47,473 nt of DNA from Candidatus Aenigmatarchaeota archaeon. Its GTDB lineage: Archaea > Aenigmatarchaeota > Aenigmatarchaeia > CG10238-14 > SCSR01. The notes beneath the pieces are model-generated. The model did no database searches and was not told the DNA's origin. It saw only the letters and a program-made list of their open reading frames with translations. The translations under genes were made by a program, and so were the position numbers. The stretch is from NCBI GenBank assembly GCA_016187405.1, contig JACPJS010000004.1, positions 1-47,473 on the forward strand. The letters run 5' to 3'. Of this stretch, positions 26,662-36,848 are shown in pieces. How positions within the stretch are numbered: position 1 is the first letter of the stretch; every line of letters starts with the position of its first letter.

Positions 26662-27291
26662 CTATTTACTAATCACGTACAAGTCAACTTCAATCTCTTT
26701 CTTTGGCTTGTCATGGAACTTGAACATATGCTGAATAGGAAACTTGTACGGAATGATTTTTTCCACTTGTCCTCCACGATCCTCTATGAATTTCGTCAGG
26801 AACTGAACAGTTTTTTCATAACCATCCTTGTGCAACGAATAGATTTTATTTCCACATTCCAATGCCTTTTCTAAAAATATTCTATCGGCATGTTCTTTCT
26901 GTATTCCAAATGGCGGATTTTGTATTACAGTGTCACATTTACCAGAGAATTTCTTCAGATCAGATTTGATAAACTTGATTGAACCCTTCACAGCAATATT
27001 GTTCGTTATAATGAATTCCATGTTTTGTTCTGCGACATTAAGGACTTGATCGTCTATGTCAACTGCAATCACTTCCTTTGCCCCGAGTATTAGTGCACCT
27101 ATGGCAAGTCTACCACTGCCACATCCAAGATCGTACACAACCTTACCTTCAATGTCACCAGACATATATGCCTGATGCAGTATATCAGCAGCGAGTTCTC
27201 CTGGAATTGTATACTGTTCCAATGATGGCTTAGGAGTTTCTATTTGTTTCAGTTTAGAAAGAGTTATCTCGAGCTGTTTCTTGGAATGCAT
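26662..27291 (-). CDS. METTL5-like class I RNA/DNA methyltransferase
   Basis: VYDLGCGSGRLAIGALILGA, VIQNPPFGIQKEHADRIFLEKAL. Confidence 0.85.
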   Translation of the reverse strand: MHSKKQLEITLSKLKQIETPKPSLEQYTIPGELAADILHQAYMSGDIEGKVVYDLGCGSGRLAIGALILGAKEVIAVDIDDQVLNVAEQNMEFIITNNIAVKGSIKFIKSDLKKFSGKCDTVIQNPPFGIQKEHADRIFLEKALECGNKIYSLHKDGYEKTVQFLTKFIEDRGGQVEKIIPYKFPIQHMFKFHDKPKKEIEVDLYVISK

Positions 27292-27313
27292 AATTATTGA
27301 TTGGATTGGATAT

Positions 27314-28612
27314 TTATTTTCTTGAATTGATAGCCAGTCTCAATGAACTTTCCATAAACATTGCACCATCTCTCATAAAGTATACATTATGTTCATCAAC
27401 CACTTTACCATGTTCATCAACAACACCCTCTTTATAAAAAACTTCTTCCATCGTTATAATTTCTAATGGAATTCCATGCGAATACAAAATAGGATTGACG
27501 AACTCACCATGACGCAATAGAACTTGTAGAAGTGGAAAAGTCGCTGGTAAACTGAATAGATATGTGCTATTTCCATATGCTGTACTAAGTGTGCCGTTTG
27601 TCCCAGCCCTATAAGTCGGTGTTCCTGAGAAGAAATCCCCTACATTAGCCAAAGTCTCTACATAAGGTCCGCCATCAGAGAAAACCCTACGATAATCCAC
27701 ACTTGTTATTCTTGAAATAACCGATGAGTTTACCCCCATATCAAGAATTGCAGGAGGCAGAATTCTATTCTTGACTTGACTCAAATCTATATCTTTTATC
27801 TGACTCAGGTCTATATTTTTAATATTGTTTATGTCTATTTTTTTAGGATCGATTTTAATATTTTTTATCTGACTCAAATCCATATTTTTGATCTCGTACA
27901 GGTCTACACAAGGGTATACCTGACTTAGTACATCCTTCTCCCATTCAATTCCATGAACAGGACTGTTTATCGTGACTATACTGTGGATTCTACCTTTCAG
28001 CTCAGGATATTGTGCAAGCGCATAAAGCGCAACTATACCGCCTTGACTATGTGTAATTAGATCGACTGGAGTTTTTGATTTCAGAATGAAATTTCTCAGA
28101 TTCTCAGCGCTACCACCATTACCATCAATAGATTTCATTGTTTCTAGAACATCGTATCTGTCTCCAGATAATCCTCCTGCTTGATAGTTGAAATAATAGA
28201 AATCGGAGCTGGTGTATTTCAGGTCTCTGGAAAGCCAAGTTGTAATTTCACTAAATGTATTTCTAGGATTTCCATCACACATTCCAGAAACGTAAACTAT
28301 TGGATTTCTTGTTGGAGATTGTGTCTGTCTGACTGTAGGTGAAGGTTCTGGCTGTGGAGTCGGAGTGTTAGTTTTTAAAATTGTTGGAGAAGGTGATTGT
28401 GTTCTCTGCACTGGAGTAGGTGCTACTGTCGGCTCTGATGTGCTTAGAGTTGTCGGAGAAGACTGTACACTCGAAATTTCTGGTTTATGTGTCTCAGGAT
28501 TGTATGTGGCATTCGATATGTCAATTGGTTGCTGGCATGCAGTTAGTGCGAGTGTTAATCCAAGTTCAAACAATTTCCTACGAATCGACATTAATTTTAT
28601 TTTGTAGAACAA
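27314..28612 (-). CDS. Lipoprotein alpha/beta hydrolase (lipase-like) with repeat insert
   Basis: Lipobox LALTAC, PT-rich linker, nucleophile elbow THSQGG, IKNxDLSQ repeats. Confidence 0.7.
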   Translation of the reverse strand: MFYKIKLMSIRRKLFELGLTLALTACQQPIDISNATYNPETHKPEISSVQSSPTTLSTSEPTVAPTPVQRTQSPSPTILKTNTPTPQPEPSPTVRQTQSPTRNPIVYVSGMCDGNPRNTFSEITTWLSRDLKYTSSDFYYFNYQAGGLSGDRYDVLETMKSIDGNGGSAENLRNFILKSKTPVDLITHSQGGIVALYALAQYPELKGRIHSIVTINSPVHGIEWEKDVLSQVYPCVDLYEIKNMDLSQIKNIKIDPKKIDINNIKNIDLSQIKDIDLSQVKNRILPPAILDMGVNSSVISRITSVDYRRVFSDGGPYVETLANVGDFFSGTPTYRAGTNGTLSTAYGNSTYLFSLPATFPLLQVLLRHGEFVNPILYSHGIPLEIITMEEVFYKEGVVDEHGKVVDEHNVYFMRDGAMFMESSLRLAINSRK

Positions 28613-28615
28613 AGT

Positions 28616-29176
28616 TTAAACTCTAATTACTAATGTACCAGTAAGAGTTTCTGTTGTTTGTTGTGGCAACATATCTGAATTATCCACTACATTATCAAAA
28701 ACTGATTGGTCGTATATATCAATGCCATACAGCTTTTCGAATAATCCTCTAGATTCTTCATCTTTCATTTGAATTAATCTCATCATTTCTTCTACAGTAA
28801 ATGGTTTTTGCGTTCGCGAAGAATATGCAATTCTTGCTCTAGTTTCAAGCCTCGCTGCTAAATAAATTCTAAATAAATCAGCCCCTTCGTATAACCATGG
28901 TAAAGTCCACGAGTCAAAAATAACATTATCTCTACTCCTCGCTATTTCTAGAATCGTTTCATCAGTTCGTCTATCAATGGTCGGATCACGTACTCTTCTT
29001 CCTGTCAACTCTCTACCTGATCGTAACCAATAGTGGACTTCATCTTGAGGTGAAACTCCTGCATACCGCAATAAAACTTCAGAACCACTTATATAATCTA
29101 GACCGAACCTTTCAGCTAATTTCTTGGCTTGGTATGTCTTTCCACTGGCAGTTAATCCTGCTATAGCCAATTTCAT
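28616..29176 (-). CDS. P-loop nucleotide kinase-like protein
   Basis: MKLAIAGLTASGKTYQAKKLAERFGLDYISGSE Walker A. Confidence 0.78.
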   Translation of the reverse strand: MKLAIAGLTASGKTYQAKKLAERFGLDYISGSEVLLRYAGVSPQDEVHYWLRSGRELTGRRVRDPTIDRRTDETILEIARSRDNVIFDSWTLPWLYEGADLFRIYLAARLETRARIAYSSRTQKPFTVEEMMRLIQMKDEESRGLFEKLYGIDIYDQSVFDNVVDNSDMLPQQTTETLTGTLVIRV

Positions 29177-29222
29177 GATGAAAGGATAATAATAAAAGAA
29201 TAAATACAACTTTAGTTTTCAT

Positions 29223-30152
29223 TCACGCTCTAACAGCCTGGTCCCAGTTCAACATAGGAATCTCGTATCTTTCAGTATCGTCTGTCCCGACACGTGGACA
29301 TGTGGTGTTGATAAGAAAATCCAATTTCAATCCAAGTATTTTCTCTTGTGTTAGCTCATCACCAGCAAGGATGTAAGCCTCTTTACCCATCTTCTCAAGA
29401 TGTTTCTTTATCGTATAAGGCAAGACTAACTGTCCTTTCTTCCACGTTACCAATATACCAACCTTCCTTGCATCTTTGAATAACGATTTGTTCCACGCGA
29501 TTATTTTGTGTATTCTCTTCTTCTCGTCATCGACATTCGTCAATTTCTTAGCTTCCACATCAACAGTCAACATAGGCTTGTCTGTATTCAAAACCAATCC
29601 TACGCCATAAAATTTCGCAGCGGATACCACAAGGAAAACATCAACCTTGCCTTCAATAACTTTCCCAGCTTTCAATCTGCATCCTAGAATCTGTCCAGGA
29701 TATTTCACACCCTCTACTTCTGCGATGAAAACTTTCTTTCCCTTACTCTCAAGATATTTCTTCACTTCAGGCAATTTATCCATATACTGTATGGAACCAA
29801 CCAATCCGATTTTCTTGTATTTGCCTATCTTGCCTAATTCTTTTTCGATAATAGGAACAGGATCCGAACCTATGAAATATTCCCAGTAAACAACTGGAAT
29901 CTCAGGTTTCACGCCAAAATCAACATGGCCAACATGGAGTATGACATCACATTTCATCCTCTTAGCTTCCATATCCCTCACATCGCATGCGCCATAAGTC
30001 CTTTCAACACATAGAACACATTCAAACCCTTCTTTCTCTAGAGATTTTGCAATCTCTTGTATCTCTTTGCTCTTCAATCCTTCTGGGAACTGGATGAACA
30101 CACGCTTTCCAGCTTTCTTTAGTTCACCTATGATGTGTTTCGGTATTTCCAT
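29223..30152 (-). CDS. dph2: Diphthamide biosynthesis enzyme Dph2
   Basis: FIQFPEGLKSKEIQEIA, ERTYGACDVRDMEA, VGHVDFG, TTCPRVGTDD. Confidence 0.92.
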   Translation of the reverse strand: MEIPKHIIGELKKAGKRVFIQFPEGLKSKEIQEIAKSLEKEGFECVLCVERTYGACDVRDMEAKRMKCDVILHVGHVDFGVKPEIPVVYWEYFIGSDPVPIIEKELGKIGKYKKIGLVGSIQYMDKLPEVKKYLESKGKKVFIAEVEGVKYPGQILGCRLKAGKVIEGKVDVFLVVSAAKFYGVGLVLNTDKPMLTVDVEAKKLTNVDDEKKRIHKIIAWNKSLFKDARKVGILVTWKKGQLVLPYTIKKHLEKMGKEAYILAGDELTQEKILGLKLDFLINTTCPRVGTDDTERYEIPMLNWDQAVRA

Positions 30153-30186
30153 ATCAAAGTTAAGTTAGTGTCACGTATTTATAATT

Positions 30187-30426
30187 ATGGAAAAAGTTTC
30201 AAACGAAATCATGCGCAAAGCAAGAATGCTTTTAGAATTCGGCAAAGTGCAGAAAGACATCGATACCGAAAAGAGAACTTATTATACGGTTGAAGGAGAC
30301 TCCGAAACTCATTCAGTGATATACGACAAGATAAAAAAAGAATTCCTATGTGATTGCAAATGGTCTACACTGACGAATAAGAAATGCAGTCATATGTTTG
30401 CAGTAGAACTCAAAGGAATGGAGTAA
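30187..30426 (+). CDS. SWIM zinc-finger-like small protein
   Basis: CDCKWSTLTNKKCSHMFAVEL (CxCx(n)CxH). Confidence 0.7.
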   Translation: MEKVSNEIMRKARMLLEFGKVQKDIDTEKRTYYTVEGDSETHSVIYDKIKKEFLCDCKWSTLTNKKCSHMFAVELKGME

Positions 30427-30481
30427 AAATAAAATCAAAAATTAAAAAATCTAGATTTTGTTATTAGAAGAAATTTTTAAA

Positions 30482-30505
30482 TTATTTCTTCTTTTTCTTT
30501 GCCAC
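30482..30505 (-). CDS. Poly-lysine micro-ORF (V/M)AKKKKK
   Basis: GTG GCA AAG AAA AAG AAG AAA TAA, 8 nt after GGAGGTG. Confidence 0.3.
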   Translation of the reverse strand: MAKKKKK

Positions 30506-30607
30506 CTTAGTTACACCTCCATGGTATATACCATTTGTAATAATTATTTGTTTTTCAGTACATATATAATTAATTCTTTCAGAAAATTTTGTTTAAAATG
30601 AAAATTT

Positions 30608-31921
30608 TTATGGAATTATTCTCTGAGTGTCTCTTGGAAACAAAGTTGACTCTCTTACATTCTCCAAATCCAAAAGTTTCATCACAAATCTTTCTATTCC
30701 AAGCGAGAATCCACCCATCGTAGGCACACCATATCTGAAAACTTCTGTGAACCATTTTAGAAATTCCAGATTCATTCCCTTTTCTTTCGCCTGAGAAATT
30801 AATTTGTCATATCTGTGTTCCCTCTGCCCACCAGAAGACAATTCTGTACCTCTGAATATCATATCAATGCTTCTTGCGTATCTCGGTTCATCGTCCACTC
30901 TCATGACATAGAATGGTTTTACTGCAGATGGGAATCTGTTTACAAAAAAGAATTCGCTTTTGAATTTTTCCTTCACATAATTTCCAAGAGCTTCTTCTGC
31001 TTCTCTGTTCATATCCTCGTCTTTGCCTATAGGTTTCCCAATTTCCTTCAAGATATCATAAATTTTTGGAAATTGTAATTCTGGAAATGGTGTTTTAGGT
31101 ATTGTAATAGTTTTTCCAAGTGTCTCCAACTGCTCAGCGCAATCTTTCTTTACTTTTTCAAGAGCATGGACGACCATACCTTCTTCAACCCTCATCACCT
31201 CATGTTCGTCTTCGATAAATGCAAGCTCTGCCGCGATTGTCCTGTGTTCAGTCATGTGTCTTATTGTATGGCTCTTTTCAGCTCTCCAACTCGGTCCCAT
31301 TTCAAATATCTTTTCGAACCCACCAGCTACTAACAATTCTCGATGTAGTTGTGGGTCTTGCCTGAGGAACACTTGTCTGTCAAAATAAACAACAGAGAAA
31401 ACCTCCGAACCACCTTCTGATATACCTCCTATCAATGATGGCGTGAAAACTTTCATGAATTTCTCGCTTGATAGATATTCGTCCATTGCTGTCATTAATC
31501 TCGATTCTATTTTGAAAATTGCAAGATTTTCTGGTGAACGCAAGTCGATTGATCTCCAGTCAAGTCTCGTATCCAAATGACTCTTGGTTACTTTTCTCGG
31601 ATCTATAGGAAGAGAGGTCTCTGCTTCACTCAATCGTACTATCTCTTTAGGAATGATTTCTATCTTGCTTTTCGTCTTTGCAGTTTCTTGAACAGTTCCT
31701 TTAACTGCTATAACGTCTTCACTGTGTAAATTTTCAATCTGCTTCATTATCTTGTAAGTCGCTTTTCCTTTTTGCACCGTTATCTGAACAAGCCCTTCAA
31801 AGTCTCTCAACAAAAGGAAATTTATCCCACCTAGAAGTCTTATGTCATGAATCCAACCAGATACTATAACATCCTTCCCAACCATCTTTTTCAATTCGTT
31901 CGTATAGTGAGTTCTTTTCAT
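30608..31921 (-). CDS. aspS: Aspartyl/asparaginyl-tRNA synthetase (archaeal type, likely non-discriminating)
   Basis: GWIHDIRLLGGINFLLLRDFEGLVQIT, FLRQDPQLHRELLVAGGFEKIFEMGPSWRAEKSHTIRHMTE, GFSLGIERFVMKLL. Confidence 0.96.
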   Translation of the reverse strand: MKRTHYTNELKKMVGKDVIVSGWIHDIRLLGGINFLLLRDFEGLVQITVQKGKATYKIMKQIENLHSEDVIAVKGTVQETAKTKSKIEIIPKEIVRLSEAETSLPIDPRKVTKSHLDTRLDWRSIDLRSPENLAIFKIESRLMTAMDEYLSSEKFMKVFTPSLIGGISEGGSEVFSVVYFDRQVFLRQDPQLHRELLVAGGFEKIFEMGPSWRAEKSHTIRHMTEHRTIAAELAFIEDEHEVMRVEEGMVVHALEKVKKDCAEQLETLGKTITIPKTPFPELQFPKIYDILKEIGKPIGKDEDMNREAEEALGNYVKEKFKSEFFFVNRFPSAVKPFYVMRVDDEPRYARSIDMIFRGTELSSGGQREHRYDKLISQAKEKGMNLEFLKWFTEVFRYGVPTMGGFSLGIERFVMKLLDLENVRESTLFPRDTQRIIP

Positions 31922-31925
31922 ATCA

Positions 31926-32168
31926 TCACTTTAGATTGTACACTAGTATCCATGCCACCAACCATACCAAGAAATATGTCACCGCTGTTGTTGTGAGGAA
32001 TACAGATGTTTTCTTTACTTCGATGAATTTTCTAGTTACAAAATAAGAAATCCCGTACAAAACCAGTGCAAGTCCAACTTCAATCATCGTATCAATATAT
32101 ACTGACACCAATGCAACCAACACTCCTAGGATAAAATAAATTATCGTCAATTTTCTGTCGTTATCCAT
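31926..32168 (-). CDS. Small membrane protein
   Basis: 80 aa, three hydrophobic segments, packed between aspS and rnhB. Confidence 0.55.
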   Translation of the reverse strand: MDNDRKLTIIYFILGVLVALVSVYIDTMIEVGLALVLYGISYFVTRKFIEVKKTSVFLTTTAVTYFLVWLVAWILVYNLK

Positions 32169-32172
32169 GAAA

Positions 32173-32853
32173 TCACTTTCTAAGAACGAACTCCATTATC
32201 TTTTTCTGCCAGTTCTTCTCCTGCATCATTTCTGTAGTCACCCATGATTTTCTTATGTAATCCGGCAAGTTTTTACCGTTTGTTTCGGCAATGATTTTCT
32301 CCATGAATTGTATTGTCAACGGGTCATGAGGATACCCTACACCAAAATCCACGCCCAAAGTCTGTTTCAACTCTGCTATCTCTCTGTCTCTTTCGACTTT
32401 AGCAATTATAGATGCTGCACCAACGACTACAACCGACTCGTCCATGTAATTATCAACAACTAAATCAACATTCTTGGTTTTAAGAAACCCACTTATCACT
32501 TCCTTGAAGCGTTTTGGATTCTGTGTCAATGCATCGACATAGAACTTGGCGTCTGGTTTGAACTCTATTATCTCTGCCATCTTCATGGCTTCAATCTTGT
32601 CAAGGTTTATCCCCATCTTCCTGTACGAATCTATCCTACATGGAGCTACTTTAAAGACTATGATGTCTCTTGCAATTTTCTGTATGTGGTCGTATAATTG
32701 TTCACGCTTCTTCGGTTTGATATCCTTGGAGTCTTTCACACCAAGTGTCTTCAATTTCTTTTCAGACTTTGGGTCGATTGTCACACCGGCTACTACCATA
32801 GGACCTATTACAGCACCACGTCCAGCCTCGTCTATTCCACCGATTAATTTCAT
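32173..32853 (-). CDS. rnhB: Ribonuclease HII
   Basis: GGIDEAGRGAVIGPMVVAGV, VVGAASIIAKVERDREI, GVGYPHDPLT. Confidence 0.96.
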   Translation of the reverse strand: MKLIGGIDEAGRGAVIGPMVVAGVTIDPKSEKKLKTLGVKDSKDIKPKKREQLYDHIQKIARDIIVFKVAPCRIDSYRKMGINLDKIEAMKMAEIIEFKPDAKFYVDALTQNPKRFKEVISGFLKTKNVDLVVDNYMDESVVVVGAASIIAKVERDREIAELKQTLGVDFGVGYPHDPLTIQFMEKIIAETNGKNLPDYIRKSWVTTEMMQEKNWQKKIMEFVLRK

Positions 32854-32901
32854 GACTTCACTAGAATTGTTTTATGTTTTCACTTTTATTAGTTTATTCT
32901 A

Positions 32902-33363
32902 ATGGTAGACATCTCTTCTGTAGTCAAAGAACTGGAATCTGGCAAAGATTTAGACGACATACTGCAGAAATATGACTGGAAATCATTCGAGGAGTTCGTA
33001 TCAGATGTGTTCAAAGAGAACGAGTTCTCCACAAAACTGAACTTCCGTTTCAAAACAACCAGAAGATATGAGATAGACGTGGTTGCAATCAATGGAAATA
33101 AGATATTCTGCGTCGATTGCAAGTGGTGGGGTAGCGGACGGTATAAGAAATCTGGTCTGAAGAAAGCCGTTACGATGCAAGAGAATCGTATAAAAGAATT
33201 CAGAAAATTTCTGAGAAAAAATCCAATTAACGACGTGAAAATAAAATATGAGATATATCCATTATTGGTTACTTTGCACGATGAGGACATGATAAGATTC
33301 AAAAATACATTTTTGGTTCCAGTTTGGAAGTTGAACAAAGCTTTAAATGACAACTTGCTTTAA
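32902..33363 (+). CDS. Restriction-endonuclease-like (PD-(D/E)XK) protein
   Basis: FEEFVSDVFKENEFSTKLNFRFKTTRRYEIDVVAINGNKIFCVDCKWW. Confidence 0.75.
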   Translation: MVDISSVVKELESGKDLDDILQKYDWKSFEEFVSDVFKENEFSTKLNFRFKTTRRYEIDVVAINGNKIFCVDCKWWGSGRYKKSGLKKAVTMQENRIKEFRKFLRKNPINDVKIKYEIYPLLVTLHDEDMIRFKNTFLVPVWKLNKALNDNLL

Positions 33364-33428
33364 ATTGCTTTGCGACATCTTTATAAGCAACTATATAAAG
33401 ATATTGATATAATAAATATTTCTGTGGT

Positions 33429-33980
33429 TTGATGGTTAAAGATTTCAAAATAAGAATTGAAAATATCGTTGCTTCTGCGTCAATGAATGTCGTTATACCT
33501 CTTGAAAAAATTGTTAAAAAGATGGAAGGTATGGAGTATGAACCAGAGCAATTCCCCGGCCTTGTTTATAGAATGGAAAAACCAAAGGCAGCTGCATTAA
33601 TTTTCGGTTCGGGTAAGGTCGTATGTACAGGTGCCAGAAGCATCACGGATGTCAAAACAGTTTTCAAGAAAGTTGCAAAGATAGTCGAATCACTTCGCAT
33701 AAAGGTTCCTAGGCAATACAAGACACAGATTGAAAATATTGTAGCTAGTGCGAGGCTGGACGCGTTGTTGAATCTTGATGATATCGCATTTACGTTGGAA
33801 AATTCCGAATACGAACCAGAACAGTTCCCTGGATTGGTTTATAGGATGGAAAATCCAAAGGTTGCATTTTTGCTATTCGGATCCGGAAAGATAGTGTGTA
33901 CAGGCGGAAGAAGCATAGACGATGTGAAGATTGCGGTTGTAAAGCTACACAAGAAATTAAAATCAATCAAGGCAATGTAA
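33429..33980 (+). CDS. tbp: TATA-box-binding protein
   Basis: Two direct repeats each with YEPEQFPGLVYRME and FGSGK(V/I)VCTG. Confidence 0.97.
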   Translation: MMVKDFKIRIENIVASASMNVVIPLEKIVKKMEGMEYEPEQFPGLVYRMEKPKAAALIFGSGKVVCTGARSITDVKTVFKKVAKIVESLRIKVPRQYKTQIENIVASARLDALLNLDDIAFTLENSEYEPEQFPGLVYRMENPKVAFLLFGSGKIVCTGGRSIDDVKIAVVKLHKKLKSIKAM

Positions 33981-34072
33981 GTTGTTCTCGAATCGTAGTT
34001 ATAGATTACAAAATAGGTTTTGAAAGTTTTCAATAAAAAGAAGCATTTATATTTCTAAAAATATTCCTATAC

Positions 34073-36100
34073 ATGGATAATTCTAATCTTATTGAAAAGT
34101 TTGTAGATTTCCTAAACGAATATTACAAGGACGAACTGGTGCAGGCTGCGAATGAAGGAAAAAAATCAATTAATGTTGATTTTTCAAAGCTGGAGCAGTT
34201 TGATGTCGACATAGCAGATTATCTTTTGGAAAATCCTGCCGAGACTATACCAACTGCACAGAAGGCTGTCAAGCAAATCGATGTCGGATATCTTGATGAA
34301 GGATTCAGATTGAGATTTTTCAACCTGCCAGAGAATAGAAACATCAGAATCAGAAATGTAAGAGCGGAACATATAGGGAAATTGATTGTTGTCGACGGTA
34401 TTGTAAGACGTGCGAGTGAAGTAAGACCTGAAGTAAGCGAAGCCATATTCCAATGTGTTGAATGTGGGAGTAATATGACGATGATTCAGGTTGAAAGGAC
34501 GATTCGTCCTCCGATGGAATGCGAGAATCCTGCATGCAAGAACAGACGCGCATTCAGGCTTGTCGATCAGAGATTGTATGATGCAAGGTGGCTTGTTTTC
34601 GAAGAGCCATTCGAGATTGTTGAAAGTGAGAAACCTTCCACACTAAGGGTGTATCTGAAAGAGGATTTGACGGTTCCTAAGATGCAAAACAAGACTGATC
34701 CTGGAAACAGAATCAAGGTGACTGGAGTAATAAAACAACTTCCGGTAAGGATGAAAGGAACTGTTCAGAGACAGATGGATATTTTCTTGGATGCAAATTA
34801 TGTAGAATCTGTAGAGGCTGAATGGGATGAGGTTGAAATAAAACCTGAACAGGAGCAACAAATAATAGAACTAGCAAAAAGTCCAGATGTTTATGAAAAA
34901 CTTGTGAAGTCAATAGCGCCTACTATATACGGTCATGATCATATCAAACTTGCAATTGCATTACAGCTGTTTGGTGGAGAAAGACATATACAGACAGACA
35001 GGTCACGTGTGAGAGGAGACATACATCTTTTGTTGATTGGTGATCCATCGACTGCAAAAAGTGTATTGATGAAAGTCACATCGACATTGATTCCACGTGG
35101 AAGATACGTATCAGGCAAGGGTGTGACACAGGCTGGATTGACTGCGTCTGTTGTGAAGGATGAAGAATTTCTCGGCGGTTGGGTATTAGAAGCTGGTGCA
35201 CTTGTTCTTTCAAACAGATCAATGATTGCTATAGATGAGTTCGAAAAGATTGAAAAGACAGATCAAGTTGCATTGCACGAGGCTATGGAGCAACAGACAA
35301 TCAGCATTGCCAAGGCAACTATAGTGGCAACATTGCCTGCACAGACTGCGGTGTTGGGTGGTGGTAATCCAAAGTTGGGAAGGTTCGATCCTTATGTTCC
35401 TATCAAAGAACAGGTTGACATACCAGAAACTTTGTTGACAAGATTTGATTTGAAATTCGCATTGAGAGACATACCGAATGCCGAGCGTGACTTGAAGGTC
35501 GCAGAACATATTTTAAAGGCAAGACACTTTTCAGAAGATACTGAAGAAGTAAAACCTGAGATAGATCCAGAGTTCCTAAGAAAATATATTGCATATGCAA
35601 GAAAGAATTGCCATCCGAAATTGACACATGAATCTGCAGATGCTATAAAAAACTTTTATCTTGAATTGAGACAGAGATCCAGAGAAGATTCTCCGATTTC
35701 AATAACACCAAGACAGTACGAGGCTTTGATAAGAATGGCAGAGTCTTCGGCAAAGATACAGTTGCGCGATTTGGTTACTGTCGAGGATGCACTTCGAGGT
35801 ATCGATTTGATGAACGAGTCGCTGAGAGAGTTTGGTCTCGAGCTTGAAACAGGTGAAATAGATATAGACAAGGTTGAAGGTGCTAGTGCGACATCATTGC
35901 AAAGAAACAAGATAAGGCACATCCGTGACATAATAGATGATTTGGAAAAGAATTATGAGAAAGGCGAGATACCGAAAGATGAAATAATTCGTATATCAAT
36001 GGAACAGAATATTAAAGTTCCTGAAGAAATATTGGCAAAGATGCAATTAGAGGGGTATATTTTCTCACCAAGACCCGGAGTCATATCAAAGGTAAAGTAA
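34073..36100 (+). CDS. mcm: Replicative DNA helicase MCM
   Basis: LLIGDPSTAKSVLMK Walker A, IAIDEFEKI, ETLLTRFDLKF arginine finger. Confidence 0.97.
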   Translation: MDNSNLIEKFVDFLNEYYKDELVQAANEGKKSINVDFSKLEQFDVDIADYLLENPAETIPTAQKAVKQIDVGYLDEGFRLRFFNLPENRNIRIRNVRAEHIGKLIVVDGIVRRASEVRPEVSEAIFQCVECGSNMTMIQVERTIRPPMECENPACKNRRAFRLVDQRLYDARWLVFEEPFEIVESEKPSTLRVYLKEDLTVPKMQNKTDPGNRIKVTGVIKQLPVRMKGTVQRQMDIFLDANYVESVEAEWDEVEIKPEQEQQIIELAKSPDVYEKLVKSIAPTIYGHDHIKLAIALQLFGGERHIQTDRSRVRGDIHLLLIGDPSTAKSVLMKVTSTLIPRGRYVSGKGVTQAGLTASVVKDEEFLGGWVLEAGALVLSNRSMIAIDEFEKIEKTDQVALHEAMEQQTISIAKATIVATLPAQTAVLGGGNPKLGRFDPYVPIKEQVDIPETLLTRFDLKFALRDIPNAERDLKVAEHILKARHFSEDTEEVKPEIDPEFLRKYIAYARKNCHPKLTHESADAIKNFYLELRQRSREDSPISITPRQYEALIRMAESSAKIQLRDLVTVEDALRGIDLMNESLREFGLELETGEIDIDKVEGASATSLQRNKIRHIRDIIDDLEKNYEKGEIPKDEIIRISMEQNIKVPEEILAKMQLEGYIFSPRPGVISKVK

Positions 36101-36826
36101 ATGATAGCGAAGAGATTGCCTGCAATTAAAGTGAGAATATCCGATTTGGCGAATGGTAAATATTTTTACGGCAGCAAGGAAGAACTCAAAGCAGGATATG
36201 TTATCACACCATACGGGGAGAAAGTGACAAGGGTAAATGTTTTTGGGACGGTTGTTGAAAAGTTTGTGAGCGATGCTGGAAATTTCTCCTCGATAACTGT
36301 TGATGACGGGACAGACACGATAAAGGTAAAATCGTTTGAAGGTAGCACGTTTGAAAAAATAGATTTGGGTGATTTGGTACGCGTGGTAGGAAAACTGAAG
36401 GAATATAATGGTGAGTTGTATGTCAATTATGAGATTGTCAGGAAAGAGACCGATCCTAATTTTGAACTGCTTGCAAAGACAGAAGTCTTGAACAATCTGA
36501 TACAGAAGAAGAGAATCATAGACAACATAAGGGCAATGTCAGACCAGATGGATTCGGAGGAACTCAGAAATTATGTCCAAGATACTTATTCGATGGACGA
36601 AGACACATTGGGTGTGATACTGGAAGCCAAGAAGAAAGAGATCGATTACAAGCCTGTTGTTCTTGATGTAATAAAGAAACTTGATGAAGGAAACGGGGCT
36701 GAGATATCGAAGATTTTTCAAGTGATAAACTTGCCGGAGAATGTTACAGAAAGAACTGTAAATGAGCTGATAAATTCCGGTGACTTGTACGAGCCTAAGA
36801 TAGGATTTCTGAAAAAGGTTAATTAA
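36101..36826 (+). CDS. RPA32-like OB-fold ssDNA-binding protein
   Basis: FGTVVEKFVSDAGNFSSITVDDGTDTIKVKSFE, C-terminal wHTH-like region; abuts MCM. Confidence 0.8.
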   Translation: MIAKRLPAIKVRISDLANGKYFYGSKEELKAGYVITPYGEKVTRVNVFGTVVEKFVSDAGNFSSITVDDGTDTIKVKSFEGSTFEKIDLGDLVRVVGKLKEYNGELYVNYEIVRKETDPNFELLAKTEVLNNLIQKKRIIDNIRAMSDQMDSEELRNYVQDTYSMDEDTLGVILEAKKKEIDYKPVVLDVIKKLDEGNGAEISKIFQVINLPENVTERTVNELINSGDLYEPKIGFLKKVN

Positions 36827-36848
36827 GCTATCTGCTCAATCTATTGAC

